Source: Nocardia seriolae NBRC 15557
Lineage (GTDB): Bacteria; Actinomycetota; Actinomycetes; Mycobacteriales; Mycobacteriaceae
Reading direction: 5' to 3'
Assembly (NCBI RefSeq): GCF_007990715.1
Contig: NZ_BJWY01000019.1
Coordinates: 1-64,000 of the forward strand
DNA length: 64,000 nt
The notes beneath the pieces are model-generated. The model was not told where the DNA came from. It did not search any database and worked only from the letters and a program-made list of their open reading frames with translations. Every line of letters begins with the position of its first letter. The stretch's first letter is position 1. A program made the position numbers and the translations under genes. Below, piece by piece: positions 9,748-21,259 of this stretch.

Positions 9748-10802
9748 GCGAGACGAATTCCGGCCGGACCGCGAATCCGGCCATCGTTGCCCTCGGCGGC
9801 GGGCACGGGCTGTATTCGACCCTGACCGCCATCCGGCGGCTCACCCGCAAGATCACCGCGGTGGTCACGGTCGCCGACGACGGCGGCTCCTCGGGACGGC
9901 TGCGTTCCGAGCTCGGTATGCTGCCCCCGGGTGATCTTCGAATGGCCTTGGCGGCCTTGGCCGAAGAGACCGACGGCATCTGGGCGCGAACCTTGCAACA
10001 CCGCTTCGGCGGCACCGGCGCGCTGGCCGGGCACTCGGTCGGCAACCTGATCCTGGCCGGCCTCACCGAGGAGCTCGGCGACCCGGTCGCCGCCCTCGAC
10101 GAGGCCGGGAAGATCCTGCGCATCACCGGCCGGGTGCTACCCATGTCGCCCATCGCGCTGACCATCGAGGCGGATGTCTCTGGGCTGGAAGGCGATCCGC
10201 GCGTGAGCCGCTGCATCCGCGGTCAGGTGGCGGTGGCGACCACGCCGGGAAAGGTGCGCCGGGTGCGGCTGATCCCCTCGGATCCGCCCGCCTGCCCCGA
10301 GGCGACCTCGGCCATCGAGCACGCCGACGTGGTGGTGCTGGGCCCCGGGAGCTGGTTCACCAGCGTCATCCCGCACGTGCTGGTGCCCGAATTGCACGAA
10401 GCGCTGCTGCATACCCGGGCGCGGAAAGTGCTGGTGCTCAACCTCGCTGCCGAACCGGGCGAAACGGCCGGATTCAGCGCGGAACGGCACCTGCATGTAT
10501 TGTCCCAGCACGCACCGGATTTCACAGTCGACCATGTTTTGGTCGACTCGGGTTCCGTACCCGAGGGTAGGGAACGCGAACATCTGGCAAGAGCTGCCGA
10601 ACAGCTGCGTGCACGAGTAACCTTCGCTGATGTCGCCGAGGCGGGGACGGACCGGCACCACCCCGGAAAGCTTGCCGCCGCACTGGATCAGGTGATCCGG
10701 CAACCTCGGCCGGAATTGGCAGGGCTTCGAGTCGAAGGACGGCATATGGGCCAACGTGTGCGGTCCGGGTTGGGTGGAAAGGAGCGCGTCTCGTGGCGAT
10801 GA
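9744..10802 (+). CDS. yvcK: Gluconeogenesis factor YvcK (CofD-like fold)
   Basis: The 352-residue protein is a YvcK/CuvA family member. In Bacillus and mycobacteria this family is needed for growth on gluconeogenic carbon and for cell-wall homeostasis, and it binds UDP-sugars. The N-terminus carries [20 protein letters not shown] and [19 protein letters not shown], the family's nucleotide-sugar-binding motifs, and [17 protein letters not shown] lies in the second half. The start overlaps the rapZ stop by 4 nt and the end overlaps the whiA start by 10 nt. That gives a tight three-gene translational unit. Confidence 0.95.
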   Translation: MSETNSGRTANPAIVALGGGHGLYSTLTAIRRLTRKITAVVTVADDGGSSGRLRSELGMLPPGDLRMALAALAEETDGIWARTLQHRFGGTGALAGHSVGNLILAGLTEELGDPVAALDEAGKILRITGRVLPMSPIALTIEADVSGLEGDPRVSRCIRGQVAVATTPGKVRRVRLIPSDPPACPEATSAIEHADVVVLGPGSWFTSVIPHVLVPELHEALLHTRARKVLVLNLAAEPGETAGFSAERHLHVLSQHAPDFTVDHVLVDSGSVPEGREREHLARAAEQLRARVTFADVAEAGTDRHHPGKLAAALDQVIRQPRPELAGLRVEGRHMGQRVRSGLGGKERVSWR

Positions 10803-11776
10803 CAGCGGAAGTGAAGGACGAGCTGAGCCGACTCTCTGTATCACAGGTGAGTTCGCGCGAGGCCGAACTGTCCGCGCTACTGCGGTTCGCCGGTGGATTG
10901 CACATCGTCGGCGGTCGAGTGATCGTCGAGGCCGAGGTGGACATGGGTTCCATCGCGCGCCGGCTGCGCCGGGAGATCTTCGAGCTGTACGGCTACGGCT
11001 CGGACGTGCATGTCCTCGGCGCGGGCGGGCTCCGGAAAACCTCCCGGTATGTAGTGCGGGTTTCCAAGGAGGGCGAGGCGCTGGCGCGCCAGACCGGTTT
11101 GCTCGATGTGCGCGGCCGCCCGGTGCGCGGCCTGCCCGCCCAGGTGGTGGGCGGCAGCATCGGCGATGCCGAAGCGGCTTGGCGCGGAGCGTTTCTCGCG
11201 CACGGCTCGCTCACCGAACCCGGTCGATCCTCGGCCCTGGAGGTGAGCTGCCCGGGGCCGGAGGCGGCGCTGGCGCTGGTCGGCGCGGCCCGGCGGATGG
11301 GCATCTCGGCCAAGGCGCGCGAGGTGCGCGGCACCGATCGCGTGGTGGTGCGCGACGGTGAGGCCATCGGCGCCCTGCTCACCCGCATGGGTGCGCAGGA
11401 CACCCGGCTCACCTGGGAGGAGTGGCGCATGCGCCGCGAGGTCCGGGCGACCGCCAACCGGCTGGCCAACTTCGATGACGCCAACCTGCGTCGCTCGGCC
11501 CGCGCGGCCGTGGCCGCGGCGGCCCGTGTGGAGCGCGCGCTGGAAATACTGTCCGACGATGTGCCAGACCACTTGGCCGCCGCGGGCAAGCTGCGCGTGC
11601 TGCACCGCCAGGCGTCCCTCGAGGAGCTGGGCCAGCTCGCCGATCCGCCGATGACGAAAGACGCTGTGGCGGGCCGGATTCGGCGGCTGCTGTCGATGGC
11701 GGACCGGCGCGCCAAGGAACTCGGGGTGCCCGACACCGAAAGCGCGGTCACCGCAGAGCTGCTCGAAGAGGCATGA
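10793..11776 (+). CDS. whiA: WhiA sporulation/cell-division regulator
   Basis: The 327-residue WhiA joins a degenerate LAGLIDADG homing-endonuclease domain (about residues 20-200) to a C-terminal helix-turn-helix region (about 230-315, with [26 protein letters not shown]). In Streptomyces it works with WhiB to switch on division genes at sporulation; in non-sporulating actinobacteria and firmicutes it affects division and chromosome segregation. GTG 10793 has GAAAGGAG 9 nt upstream, inside yvcK. A strong hairpin ends the operon. Confidence 0.96.
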   Translation: MAMTAEVKDELSRLSVSQVSSREAELSALLRFAGGLHIVGGRVIVEAEVDMGSIARRLRREIFELYGYGSDVHVLGAGGLRKTSRYVVRVSKEGEALARQTGLLDVRGRPVRGLPAQVVGGSIGDAEAAWRGAFLAHGSLTEPGRSSALEVSCPGPEAALALVGAARRMGISAKAREVRGTDRVVVRDGEAIGALLTRMGAQDTRLTWEEWRMRREVRATANRLANFDDANLRRSARAAVAAAARVERALEILSDDVPDHLAAAGKLRVLHRQASLEELGQLADPPMTKDAVAGRIRRLLSMADRRAKELGVPDTESAVTAELLEEA

Positions 11777-11815
11777 ATCACCCACGCTGCTGTGTGATTG
11801 CCGGGTAATACCGTC

Positions 11816-11852
11816 CGGAAGCGTCGCAACCCTTGCGGTTGCGGCGCTTCCG
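11816..11852 (+). terminator. Terminator after whiA
   Basis: A 16-bp stem (11816-11831 with 11837-11852, one G-U pair, 5-nt loop CTTGC) lies 40 nt after the whiA stop. It is not followed by a U-run, as is common in actinobacteria. It separates the uvrC-whiA unit from the gap promoter region. Confidence 0.8.
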
Positions 11853-11872
11853 AACGTCTGTGACCAAAGTGA

Positions 11873-12994
<1,122 letters not shown>

Positions 12995-12999
12995 GACCG

Positions 13000-14211
<1,212 letters not shown>

Positions 14212-14214
14212 ACC

Positions 14215-15000
14215 ATGGCACGTAAGCCTTTGATCGCCGGCAACTGGAAGATGAACCTCAATCACCTCGAGGCCATCGCCCTGGTGCAGAAGATCGCATT
14301 CGCGTTGCCGGAGAAGTACTTCGACAAGGTCGACGTCACGGTGATCCCGCCGTTCGTGGATCTGCGCAGCGTGCAGACGCTGGTCGAGGGCGACCGCCTG
14401 CTGATCACCTACGGTGCCCAGGACGTGTCCACCCACGACGAGGGCGCCTACACCGGCGAGATCAGCGGTTCCATGCTCGCGAAGCTGGGCTGCTCGTTCG
14501 CCGTGGTCGGCCACTCCGAGCGGCGGCAGTACCACAACGAGGACGACGCCACGGTGCTGGCCAAGACCAAGCAGGCGCGCAAGTACGGCATCACCCCGAT
14601 CGTCTGCATCGGTGAGGGCCTGGGCGTGCGCGAGACCAAGACCCACGTCGAGTACAACCTCGAGCAGCTGCGCGGCTCGCTCAAGGGCCTGACCGCCGAG
14701 GAGATCTCCAAGGTCGTCATCGCCTACGAGCCGGTCTGGGCCATCGGCACCGGCAAGGTCGCCACCCCCGCCGACGCGCAGGAAGTCTGCGGCGCGATCC
14801 GCAAGGAACTCGCCGAGCTGGCCAATCCCGAAGTGGCCGCGGGTGTCCGCGTCCTCTACGGCGGCTCGGTCAACGCCAAGAACGTCGGCGAGCTGGTCGG
14901 CCAGACCGACATCGACGGCGCCCTGGTCGGCGGCGCGTCGCTCAAGGGCGACGAATTCGCCACCCTCTCGGCCATCGCCGCGGGCGGACCGCTGCCGTAG
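14215..15000 (+). CDS. tpiA: Triosephosphate isomerase
   Basis: The 261-residue TIM-barrel enzyme interconverts dihydroxyacetone phosphate and glyceraldehyde 3-phosphate. The N-terminal GNWKMN supplies the catalytic Lys, VVGHSERR the electrophilic His, and [12 protein letters not shown] the catalytic Glu with flexible loop 6; YGGSVN is the phosphate-binding segment. It is the last gene of the triose operon and is followed within 20 nt by a strong hairpin. In mycobacteria secG lies close by, whereas here it is 26 kb away. Confidence 0.98.
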   Translation: MARKPLIAGNWKMNLNHLEAIALVQKIAFALPEKYFDKVDVTVIPPFVDLRSVQTLVEGDRLLITYGAQDVSTHDEGAYTGEISGSMLAKLGCSFAVVGHSERRQYHNEDDATVLAKTKQARKYGITPIVCIGEGLGVRETKTHVEYNLEQLRGSLKGLTAEEISKVVIAYEPVWAIGTGKVATPADAQEVCGAIRKELAELANPEVAAGVRVLYGGSVNAKNVGELVGQTDIDGALVGGASLKGDEFATLSAIAAGGPLP

Positions 15001-15016
15001 CGGTTTTCCGTTGCAG

Positions 15017-15051
15017 AAAGGGCCGGGCATCCATGAGATGCCCGGCCCTTT
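15017..15051 (+). terminator. Intrinsic terminator after tpiA
   Basis: A 14-bp perfect stem (AAAGGGCCGGGCAT at 15017-15030 and its complement at 15038-15051) with a 7-nt loop and a T-rich 3' end follows the tpiA stop. It closes the gap-pgk-tpiA operon. Confidence 0.88.
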
Positions 15052-15068
15052 TCGGCAGAATGTCGATC

Positions 15069-15491
15069 ATGAGCGACGACTGGAACACCCAAATCATCAA
15101 CGAGTTCCGCGCCAACGAGGGCCGGGTCGGCGGCCCCTTCGAGGGCGCCCCCATGATTCTGGTCCACCACCGCGGCCGCAAAACCGGCCGTGAAGGCGTG
15201 ACTCCCCTGATGTACCAGCCCGACGAGCAGGACCCGAAGCTGGTATACATCTTCGCCTCCGCCGCAGGCGCGCCCAACAACCCCGCCTGGTACTACAACC
15301 TCACCGAGGCGGGCCGGACCGACGTCGAGGTCGGCACCGAAACCTACCCCGTCACCATCGCCGAGGTCACCGGCCCCGACCGCGACCGCATCTACGACAT
15401 CCAGGCCACCCGCTACCCGGGCTTCGCGGGCTACGCCGAGAAGACCGCCGGCATCCGCACCATCCCGGTCCTGGCCCTGCGCCGATCCTGA
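15069..15491 (+). CDS. Deazaflavin (F420)-dependent nitroreductase-like protein (DDN family)
   Basis: The 140-residue protein has the split-barrel pattern of the Ddn family: an N-terminal FEGAPMILVHHRGRKTGREG, then VTPLMYQPD and a strand-rich core ending in IPVLALRRS. Characterised members use F420H2 to reduce quinones and nitroimidazoles. The reaction of this one is unproven. I chose ATG 15069 because residues upstream would be encoded inside the tpiA terminator; ATG 15060 is possible. It sits at the left edge of the accessory block. Confidence 0.85.
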   Translation: MSDDWNTQIINEFRANEGRVGGPFEGAPMILVHHRGRKTGREGVTPLMYQPDEQDPKLVYIFASAAGAPNNPAWYYNLTEAGRTDVEVGTETYPVTIAEVTGPDRDRIYDIQATRYPGFAGYAEKTAGIRTIPVLALRRS

Positions 15492-15534
15492 CAACTCCCG
15501 CGGCATCTGTGCTCGGGGAGTGCACCATGACACC

Positions 15535-15792
15535 ATGGCATCGCAAACCGCTCCCGTGCACATAACGTTGACCGTGGATCCGGTAGTCGCGCACCTGATC
15601 ATCGCGGCTGCCGAGTTGAACGGCGTGTCCGCGTCGGCTGTGGTGTCGCAGCTGGCGCGCCGTCACCTGCTCGCCGACTACGCACCGGTTCGCGAGCCGG
15701 GCGACGAAGTCGCGGAAGCCGTGATCGATATCGAGATCGATCGGGCGGCGGCGTGCGCCGACAGTGAGGAAGGCCCCTATTCGGTGGAGTGA
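15535..15792 (+). CDS. Short hypothetical protein, possible ribbon-helix-helix type
   Basis: The 85-residue product begins with a short strand segment (PVHITLTVDPVVAHLI) followed by two helices (AAELNGVSASAVVSQLARRHLL) and an acidic tail. This strand-helix-helix order fits a ribbon-helix-helix DNA-binding protein or antitoxin, but no partner toxin is adjacent. The start is uncertain: GTG 15520 with GGGGAG overlapping it, or ATG 15535. Its last 16 nt overlap the tail of the convergent monooxygenase gene. Confidence 0.45.
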   Translation: MASQTAPVHITLTVDPVVAHLIIAAAELNGVSASAVVSQLARRHLLADYAPVREPGDEVAEAVIDIEIDRAAACADSEEGPYSVE

Positions 15793-16811
15793 GGGTGCGG
15801 GCCACGCTGGACGGCTTGTCTTGCGCGGGTGGCGGTTTCGCGTTCGGCGAGGATGGTGCGGCGGCGGGCGGCCATGGCGAGGGCCGGGGACGTGCCCGAG
15901 ACGAGGGCGCGGTAGACGGCTTGCGCGTCTTCGAGGGCGTCTCGGGCTCCGATACCCGCGGCCGGGGTGATGGCGTGGTCGGCATCGCCGATGAGCAGGG
16001 TTGAATCGGTCGGGGGTGCGGCGGTGTCGAGGGGGACATTGCGGGCGTTGCTGACATGGACGGACTCGGTGGTGGCGAGGAAGCGGTCGATGAGGGCGCG
16101 ATTGTTCGGAGTGGCGGTGCGGATCCGGTCTGCCCACTCGCCGACCGGTCGCAGGCTGAGGTCGTCGCTGCCCGGGAGCGGGGGTCGGGGGAGTCGGAGG
16201 AACCAAAGCGCTGCCGGGTCGCCCGGGCGCCAGATGTGGCCGAGGGTGCTGGAAAGGTTTCCGGTGGACGATAGTTCGGCGAAGAAGTGCAGGGTGGCCG
16301 GGGTGGTCGGCAGGGTGAGGGGTTCGGTGGTCATGCCGTAGAGCACGACGTCGCCCGCGTATTGCGGGGTGCGGTCGGGTTCGAGGTGGGCGCGGACGGT
16401 CGAGTCGACACCGTCGGCGGCGATGATCAGGTCGTCGTGAATCGCGGTGAGGTCGGTGACCGCGGTGGCGAATCGGGTTTCGGCGCGGGTCGCGGTGACG
16501 AAATCGGTGAGGATCGCCATGAGGTTGCGGCGCAGCCAGAATCGGTGCCCTTGGCCAGGGGTTGCGCCATGGTGGCCCGCGCTGTCGGTGTATTCGAGCC
16601 CGCCGGTGAGGGGATAGGACGCGGCGCGCAGGGCGGATTCGTCGACGCCCAGGGCGGTGAGGGCGCGGTGGCCGCGGCCGTCGATGAACAGGAAAGCGCC
16701 GCCGCCCTGGGGTTTCGGCTGCCGTTCGTACAGGGTCACCGGTGTTCCGTGTCGTGCCAGCGCACCCGCCAGTGCTGATCCGGCGACGCCGCCGCCGATG
16801 ATCGTGACCAA
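15777..16811 (-). CDS. FAD-dependent aromatic-type monooxygenase
   Basis: The 344-residue flavoprotein fits the single-component class A hydroxylase family (PHBH fold). GGGVAGSALAGALARHG (residues 6-22) binds the ADP part of FAD, and GDADHAITPAAGIGA near residue 275 is the GD motif that contacts the flavin and ribose. The substrate is unknown; relatives act on phenols, polyketides or tetracyclines. It is slightly shorter than the usual 370-400 residues. It is transcribed away from the TetR gene that begins 152 nt to its right, which suggests control by that regulator. Confidence 0.85.
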   Translation of the reverse strand: MVTIIGGGVAGSALAGALARHGTPVTLYERQPKPQGGGAFLFIDGRGHRALTALGVDESALRAASYPLTGGLEYTDSAGHHGATPGQGHRFWLRRNLMAILTDFVTATRAETRFATAVTDLTAIHDDLIIAADGVDSTVRAHLEPDRTPQYAGDVVLYGMTTEPLTLPTTPATLHFFAELSSTGNLSSTLGHIWRPGDPAALWFLRLPRPPLPGSDDLSLRPVGEWADRIRTATPNNRALIDRFLATTESVHVSNARNVPLDTAAPPTDSTLLIGDADHAITPAAGIGARDALEDAQAVYRALVSGTSPALAMAARRRTILAERETATRARQAVQRGPHPHSTE

Positions 16812-16911
16812 GTCGGACCTCCTCGCCGTGCCGCGGTTCTGACGATTCCTCTGATGGGGAGTGCTGAGACGTTGCGCGGCCGATCGAGGCCAGTTGACAG
16901 CTTATCGCTTA

Positions 16912-16941
16912 TTGACAGTAACTCTCATGTCGGCAGATATT
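16912..16941 (+). promoter_or_regulatory. Promoter of the TetR gene
   Basis: TTGACA (16912-16917) is followed after 18 nt by GATATT (16936-16941). The heptamer TTGACAG also occurs at 16894-16900, exactly 18 bp upstream. Transcription from here would start near 16947, which favours ATG 16964 over ATG 16946. Confidence 0.5.
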
Positions 16942-16963
16942 TGCAATGAGTGAAGGAGTTCGA

Positions 16964-17557
16964 ATGTCATTGCGGGAGCGGCAACGTCGGCAGGTTCGGG
17001 ACGAGATCCAGCGGGCGGCCTATGAACTGTTCGCGGCCAAGGGATTCGCGGAGGTGACGACCGAGGAGATCGCCGCCGCGGCGGGGGTGTCGGCGAGTAC
17101 GTATTTCCGGCATGTGCGCAGCAAGGAGGATCTGCTGCTGGATCCGGTCCGCGAAGGCGGGGCCGGGATCGTGGCGCTGCTCGAGGAGCGGGACGCGGGG
17201 GAGGCCCCGGACGTGGCGCTCGCGGGGGCGATTCTGGCGCGGTCGACGGCGCTGGCGGCGGTGGAGCTGGAGCAGTGGCGGGCGGCGTTCGCGACGGCTC
17301 CGCATCTGCTGGAGCGGGTGGCGTTGATCACGCCCGAACATCGGACGCGGCTGGTGGAGCTGGTCGGGGTGCGGATGGGGCGCGATCACCGGGAGGACAG
17401 CACTGCGGGGTTGCTGGTACATCTCATGCTCGCGGCGGCGGAATTCGGTTACCTGCAATGGCTTCGGAGTTCGGAGCATCCGGAGATGTCGCTGGCGGTG
17501 TGCGTGGTGGGCGCCCTCGACGCCGTGGTCGGCGAACGCTGGCGGCGCGACGTCTGA
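16964..17557 (+). CDS. TetR family regulator
   Basis: The 197-residue regulator has an N-terminal helix-turn-helix (AAYELFAAKGFAEVTTEEI then AAAGVSASTYFRHVRSKED, about residues 13-55) and a helical ligand domain without recognisable specificity. GAAGGAG lies 5-6 nt before ATG 16964. It is divergent from the flavin monooxygenase and 54 nt ahead of kstD on the same strand, so it may control both sides. Confidence 0.88.
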   Translation: MSLRERQRRQVRDEIQRAAYELFAAKGFAEVTTEEIAAAAGVSASTYFRHVRSKEDLLLDPVREGGAGIVALLEERDAGEAPDVALAGAILARSTALAAVELEQWRAAFATAPHLLERVALITPEHRTRLVELVGVRMGRDHREDSTAGLLVHLMLAAAEFGYLQWLRSSEHPEMSLAVCVVGALDAVVGERWRRDV

Positions 17558-17611
17558 AAGCCGTTGGGGCGCACGGTGAGCGATACAACAGAACGCGATG
17601 ATTGAGGAAAC

Positions 17612-19288
17612 ATGTTGGACGACAAGGAAACTGCCGGGACATTCGATCTGATCGTGGTGGGGTCGGGGGCGGCGGGCATGGCCGCGGCGCTCACGGCCGC
17701 GCGGCACGGGCTGTCGGCCGTCATCGTCGAGAAGGCGCGCCACTGGGGCGGGTCCACGGCGCGATCCGGTGGCGGCGTGTGGATCCCGGGCAACGCGGTA
17801 CTGCGCCGGGAAGCCCCCGCCGATGAGCTCGAGGCGGCCCGGACCTATCTGAAGGACATCGTCGGGGCGGGCGTCTCGCCGGAGCGGATCGATACCTTCC
17901 TCGACCGTGGTCCGGAGGCCTTCGATTTCCTGGCCGGGCATTCGCCGCTTCGAATGCGCTGGGTGCCAGGCTATTCCGACTACTACCCGGAAGCGCCCGG
18001 TGGCCGCGCGCACGGACGGTCGGTGGAGCCGGTGCCCTACGACGCCACGGGCCTCGGTGCCGAACTGGACACGCTGGAACCGGATTACGCGAAGGCGCCG
18101 CGGAACGTCGTGGTGACCCAGGCCGAATTCCGCCGGCTGCACCTGGGCCTGCGCAATCCACGCAGCCCGCTCACCGCCATCGGAATCGCGGGCCGGTGGC
18201 TCGTGGCCACGGTGCTGCGCCGCCGGGTGCTCGCCCGGGGGCAAGCCCTCAGCGCCATGCTGCGCGCGGGCCTGATCTCGGCGAATGTGCCGCTGTGGCT
18301 GGACACTCCGCTGGTGGAGCTGTGCACCGAGGACGGCCGGGTCACCGGCGCGGTGGTGCTGCGTGACGGCCGCGAGCAGGTGCTCACCGCCCGGCGCGGG
18401 GTGGTCGTCGCGGCGGGCGGCTTCGAGCACAACGAGGTGATGCGCAAGCAGTTCCAGCGCCAGCCCATCGGCACCGACTGGAGCGTCGGCGCGAAGGCCA
18501 ATACCGGTGACGGCATCCGCGCGGGCCAAGCCGTCGGCGGCGCGGTCGAATTCATGGACGACGCCTGGTGGGGGCCATCCATCCCGCTCCCGCGCGAAGC
18601 CTGGTTCTGCCTGGCCGAACGCAACCTGCCCGGCAGCGTCGTCGTCAACGCCCGCGGCGAACGCTTCATGAACGAGTGCCTGCCCTACGTCGAGGCCGTC
18701 CACCGCATGTACGGCGGCGTCAACGGCCAGGGCGAGGGCCCCGGCGAAAACCTGCCCGCCTGGCTGATTTTCGACCAGCGCTACCGCAACCGCTACCAGT
18801 TCGCGGGCGTCCCACCCCGTCAGCCCCTGCCCGGCCGCTGGTTCAAGTCCGGCGCGCTGACCCGAGCCGACTCCCTCCCCGAACTCGCCGAGAAACTCGG
18901 CCTCCCGGTCGAGAAATTCGAAGCGACGGTATCCCGCTTCAATGAATTCGCCGCCGCCGGTGCGGATCCCGACTTCGGCCGCGGCAACAGCGCCTACGAC
19001 AACTACTACGGCGACCCCCGCAACCACCCGAACCCGAACCTCGGCGCGCTGGAATCCGGCCCGTTCTACGCAGCGAAACTGGTCCCCGGCGACCTGGGCA
19101 CCAAGGGCGGCTTGGTCACCGACGTGCACGGCCGCGTCCTCCGCGAGGACGGCACCCCCATCGACGGCCTGTACGCCGCCGGAAACGCCAGCGCCCCCGT
19201 CATGGGCCACACCTACGCCGGCCCCGGCGCGACCATCGGCCCCGCCCTGGTCTTCGCCTACCTCTCCGCCCGCCACGCCGCCCAATAG
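17612..19288 (+). CDS. kstD: 3-oxosteroid 1-dehydrogenase
   Basis: The 558-residue flavoenzyme introduces the C1-C2 double bond into the A ring of 3-ketosteroids, a step needed to open the sterol nucleus. GSGAAGMAAALTAARHG binds FAD. HWGGSTARSGGGVWIPGN and GYSDYYPEAPGGRAHGRS match the KstD consensus around the first catalytic tyrosine. GNASAPVMGHTYAGPGATI at the C-terminus is the family FAD signature. It lies behind a TetR gene (54-nt gap) and ends 5 nt before a hairpin repeat. True kstD genes elsewhere are often KstR-controlled, but I see no KstR box in the upstream region. Confidence 0.87.
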   Translation: MLDDKETAGTFDLIVVGSGAAGMAAALTAARHGLSAVIVEKARHWGGSTARSGGGVWIPGNAVLRREAPADELEAARTYLKDIVGAGVSPERIDTFLDRGPEAFDFLAGHSPLRMRWVPGYSDYYPEAPGGRAHGRSVEPVPYDATGLGAELDTLEPDYAKAPRNVVVTQAEFRRLHLGLRNPRSPLTAIGIAGRWLVATVLRRRVLARGQALSAMLRAGLISANVPLWLDTPLVELCTEDGRVTGAVVLRDGREQVLTARRGVVVAAGGFEHNEVMRKQFQRQPIGTDWSVGAKANTGDGIRAGQAVGGAVEFMDDAWWGPSIPLPREAWFCLAERNLPGSVVVNARGERFMNECLPYVEAVHRMYGGVNGQGEGPGENLPAWLIFDQRYRNRYQFAGVPPRQPLPGRWFKSGALTRADSLPELAEKLGLPVEKFEATVSRFNEFAAAGADPDFGRGNSAYDNYYGDPRNHPNPNLGALESGPFYAAKLVPGDLGTKGGLVTDVHGRVLREDGTPIDGLYAAGNASAPVMGHTYAGPGATIGPALVFAYLSARHAAQ

Positions 19289-19293
19289 CGCCC

Positions 19294-19346
19294 AGTGGCA
19301 GTCCCTGGAGGCCGATTCGGTCAAATCCCCTCCAGGGATTGCCACT
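19294..19346. repeat. Dispersed hairpin repeat, copy A
   Basis: Two 18-nt arms (AGTGGCAGTCCCTGGAGG at 19294-19311 and its complement at 19329-19346, 17 of 18 paired plus one wobble) enclose a 17-nt loop. Copy B at 30123-30179 shares the arms and the loop motif TTCGG-N-CAA. This copy lies 5 nt after kstD and could also terminate transcription. Confidence 0.7.
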
Positions 19347-19539
19347 CGACGGAATGGGGGAGGTCCGTGGCGGCGGGCGGAGCCCGGCATGGGCGGTCGA
19401 CCGCTCGGTTCGGCTGTCGGTTCGGTTGGCGGAGGGATTGGCAGGCCTTGCCGCCCAGTGACTTTCTATCTACACCCTCCATTCGTGGCTGATCTCGAAT
19501 CGGGCGACGAATCGCGGAGCAGGGGTTACCGTCGATGGT

Positions 19540-20645
19540 GTGTTCGGCATCATCCGGCCCTGCCGTCATCGGCTGGGCGAGGAACTCGGGCGGGCTTGGC
19601 TGGCGCAACTGTGCGGGCTGTGTCTCGCGCTGCGTGACGATCACGGTCAGAGCGCCCGCTTGGCAACCAATTACGACGGGCTGATCATTTCGGCCCTGGT
19701 GGAGGCGCAGTCGACCGTGTCGCCCACGCGCCGAGCCGCCGGGCCCTGCCCGCTGCGCGGCATGAAGCGGGCCGATGTCGCCACCGGCGACTGCGTCCGG
19801 CTGGCCGCCACCGTCTCCCTGGTGCTGGCCGCCGCCAAGGTCCGCGACCACGCCGACGATCACGACGGCGTGGCGGGTGCCGCCGGATTCCGTCCCGCCG
19901 CCCGCCGGATCGCCCGGCGCTGGGCCCGGCAGGGCGAATCCACCGGCGCGGGACTGGGTTTCGATACCGGTGTGCTGGTCACGGCGGTGGACCGCCAGGG
20001 GGAGGTCGAGGCCGCGGCGGTGATCGGCACCCCACTGCTGGAGGTCACCGAGCCCACCGAGACCGCGACGGCGTTCGGCCACACCGCCGTGCTGGCTGGC
20101 GGCCCGGCAATCAGGCGCCGCTGGCCGAGGTTGGCCGATTGTTCGGCCGCATAGCCCATCTCGTGGACGCGGTGGAGGATCTCGAGCAGGATCTGGCGCA
20201 CGGGAAGCGGAATCCCTTGGTGGCTACGGGAACCGATGTGGCCGAGGCGCACCGGCTGTCCGGCGATGCGCTACTGGGTATCGAATTGGCCATGGCCGAT
20301 GTGGAATTCACCGATGGACGGCTGATTCACAAGCTGCTCGAACATGAGCTGGGCCGCTCGGTGACCCGCACCTTCGGCGGTCACGGCCCCGCGTGCGCCA
20401 CGCACGGTGCGCTCATCGCGCCCACGAGCCGCTGGCGTCGGCGCGGCCCCGACCCGTGGGGACCGCCGCCGCCCGGATACGGTCCGCCGCCGGGCTACGG
20501 CCCGGGGCCGGGCTACTACGGGCCTGCGCGCCGCCGCAGCGGTTGCTGCCTGCCGTGTTGCCAGGGCTGTGTCTGCTGCGGCGAGGGTTGTTGCTGCTGT
20601 GAGGAGAGCTGTTGCTGCTGCGAGGAATCCTGCTGCGACTGCTGA
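19540..20645 (+). pseudogene. DUF5685-like gene interrupted by a 1-nt frameshift, with a cysteine-rich tail
   Basis: Two abutting frames reconstruct one protein of about 367 residues. The first half (19540 to about 20098) begins MFGIIRPCRHRLGEELGRAW and LCGLCLALRDDHG, with paired cysteines resembling the actinobacterial DUF5685 family. The second half continues in the next frame from about 20100 (AGRPGNQAPLAEVGRLFGRI). Restoring one base in 20094-20107 joins them. A Pro/Gly/Tyr linker (PPPPGYGPPPGYGPGPGYYG) then leads to a final 35 residues with 18 cysteines, including two copies of CCCCEES coded by near-identical 21-nt repeats. The lesion may be real or a sequencing error. A hairpin terminator follows. 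Function is unknown; the tail suggests metal binding. Confidence 0.75.
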
Positions 20646-20658
20646 TCTTTCACCGCGA

Positions 20659-20684
20659 GGGCCGGGCACCGTGATGCCCGGCCC
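20659..20684. terminator. Bidirectional hairpin terminator
   Basis: A 10-bp perfect GC stem (GGGCCGGGCA at 20659-20668 and its complement at 20675-20684, loop CCGTGA) lies between the DUF5685-like gene and the convergent secreted-protein gene. Confidence 0.8.
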
Positions 20685-20737
20685 GCCCGGTGTCGATGAA
20701 CCCGCCCACTCCGGGTAGACGGCTCAGCGGCTCGGGA

Positions 20738-21160
20738 CTACTTGGCCGTCGTGCTGGATCCGCCCGAAAGCATGCTGCTGCCCGCGTTGAGCAGCGAGCT
20801 GCCGCTGCCCAGGCCCGAGGAGCCGGAGGTCGTGGTGGTGGTCTGCAGCGTCCAGGTGCCGCAGCCGCTGGTGAAGAAGGCGACGTCGGTGGGCTTGATC
20901 TCGACGGTGACGGTGCCGTTGATCGCGCCGCCGGCCTCGATGGTGGCATTGGCGCCGGGGGTGGTGGCCGACAGCCGCGCCCAGGCGCACACGCCGAGGG
21001 CGGTGGTGGTCTTGTAGACGCCGGGCTGGATGTCGACGCCGACCTTGAAGGTGGAGTCGCTGCCCATGGAGGTCGGGAGGGCGGCGTTCGCGGTACCGGT
21101 GCTCGCCAGCAGGGCGGCCGCGGTCACGGCGAGGCCATTGGCCCAGATTGTCTTCTTCAT
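20738..21160 (-). CDS. Secreted protein with Ser/Thr-rich tail
   Basis: The 140-residue precursor begins MKKTIWANGLAVTAAALLAS and has a signal cleavage after ANA (about residue 26). The mature domain contains FKVGVDIQPGVYKT, a motif frequent in short actinobacterial exported proteins, and two cysteines (VCAWAR and SGCGTW) that could form one disulfide. The last 35 residues are Ser/Gly/Thr-rich and low in complexity. No enzymatic motif is visible. Confidence 0.78.
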   Translation of the reverse strand: MKKTIWANGLAVTAAALLASTGTANAALPTSMGSDSTFKVGVDIQPGVYKTTTALGVCAWARLSATTPGANATIEAGGAINGTVTVEIKPTDVAFFTSGCGTWTLQTTTTTSGSSGLGSGSSLLNAGSSMLSGGSSTTAK

Positions 21161-21259
21161 AGCGCTTCCTCAGTGTGTGAAATGAGAGCGTTTCGGAGGG
21201 TAATGGCTGAGACGGTGCACCGGGAGCGTTTTCAGTAACCCGGACAATCTGGATATTCA

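Noticed and set aside
16894..16918. TTGACAG direct repeats as a regulator binding site
   Set aside because: They are exactly 18 bp apart, but the second fits a -35 element and no dyad symmetry links them, so I report only the promoter.
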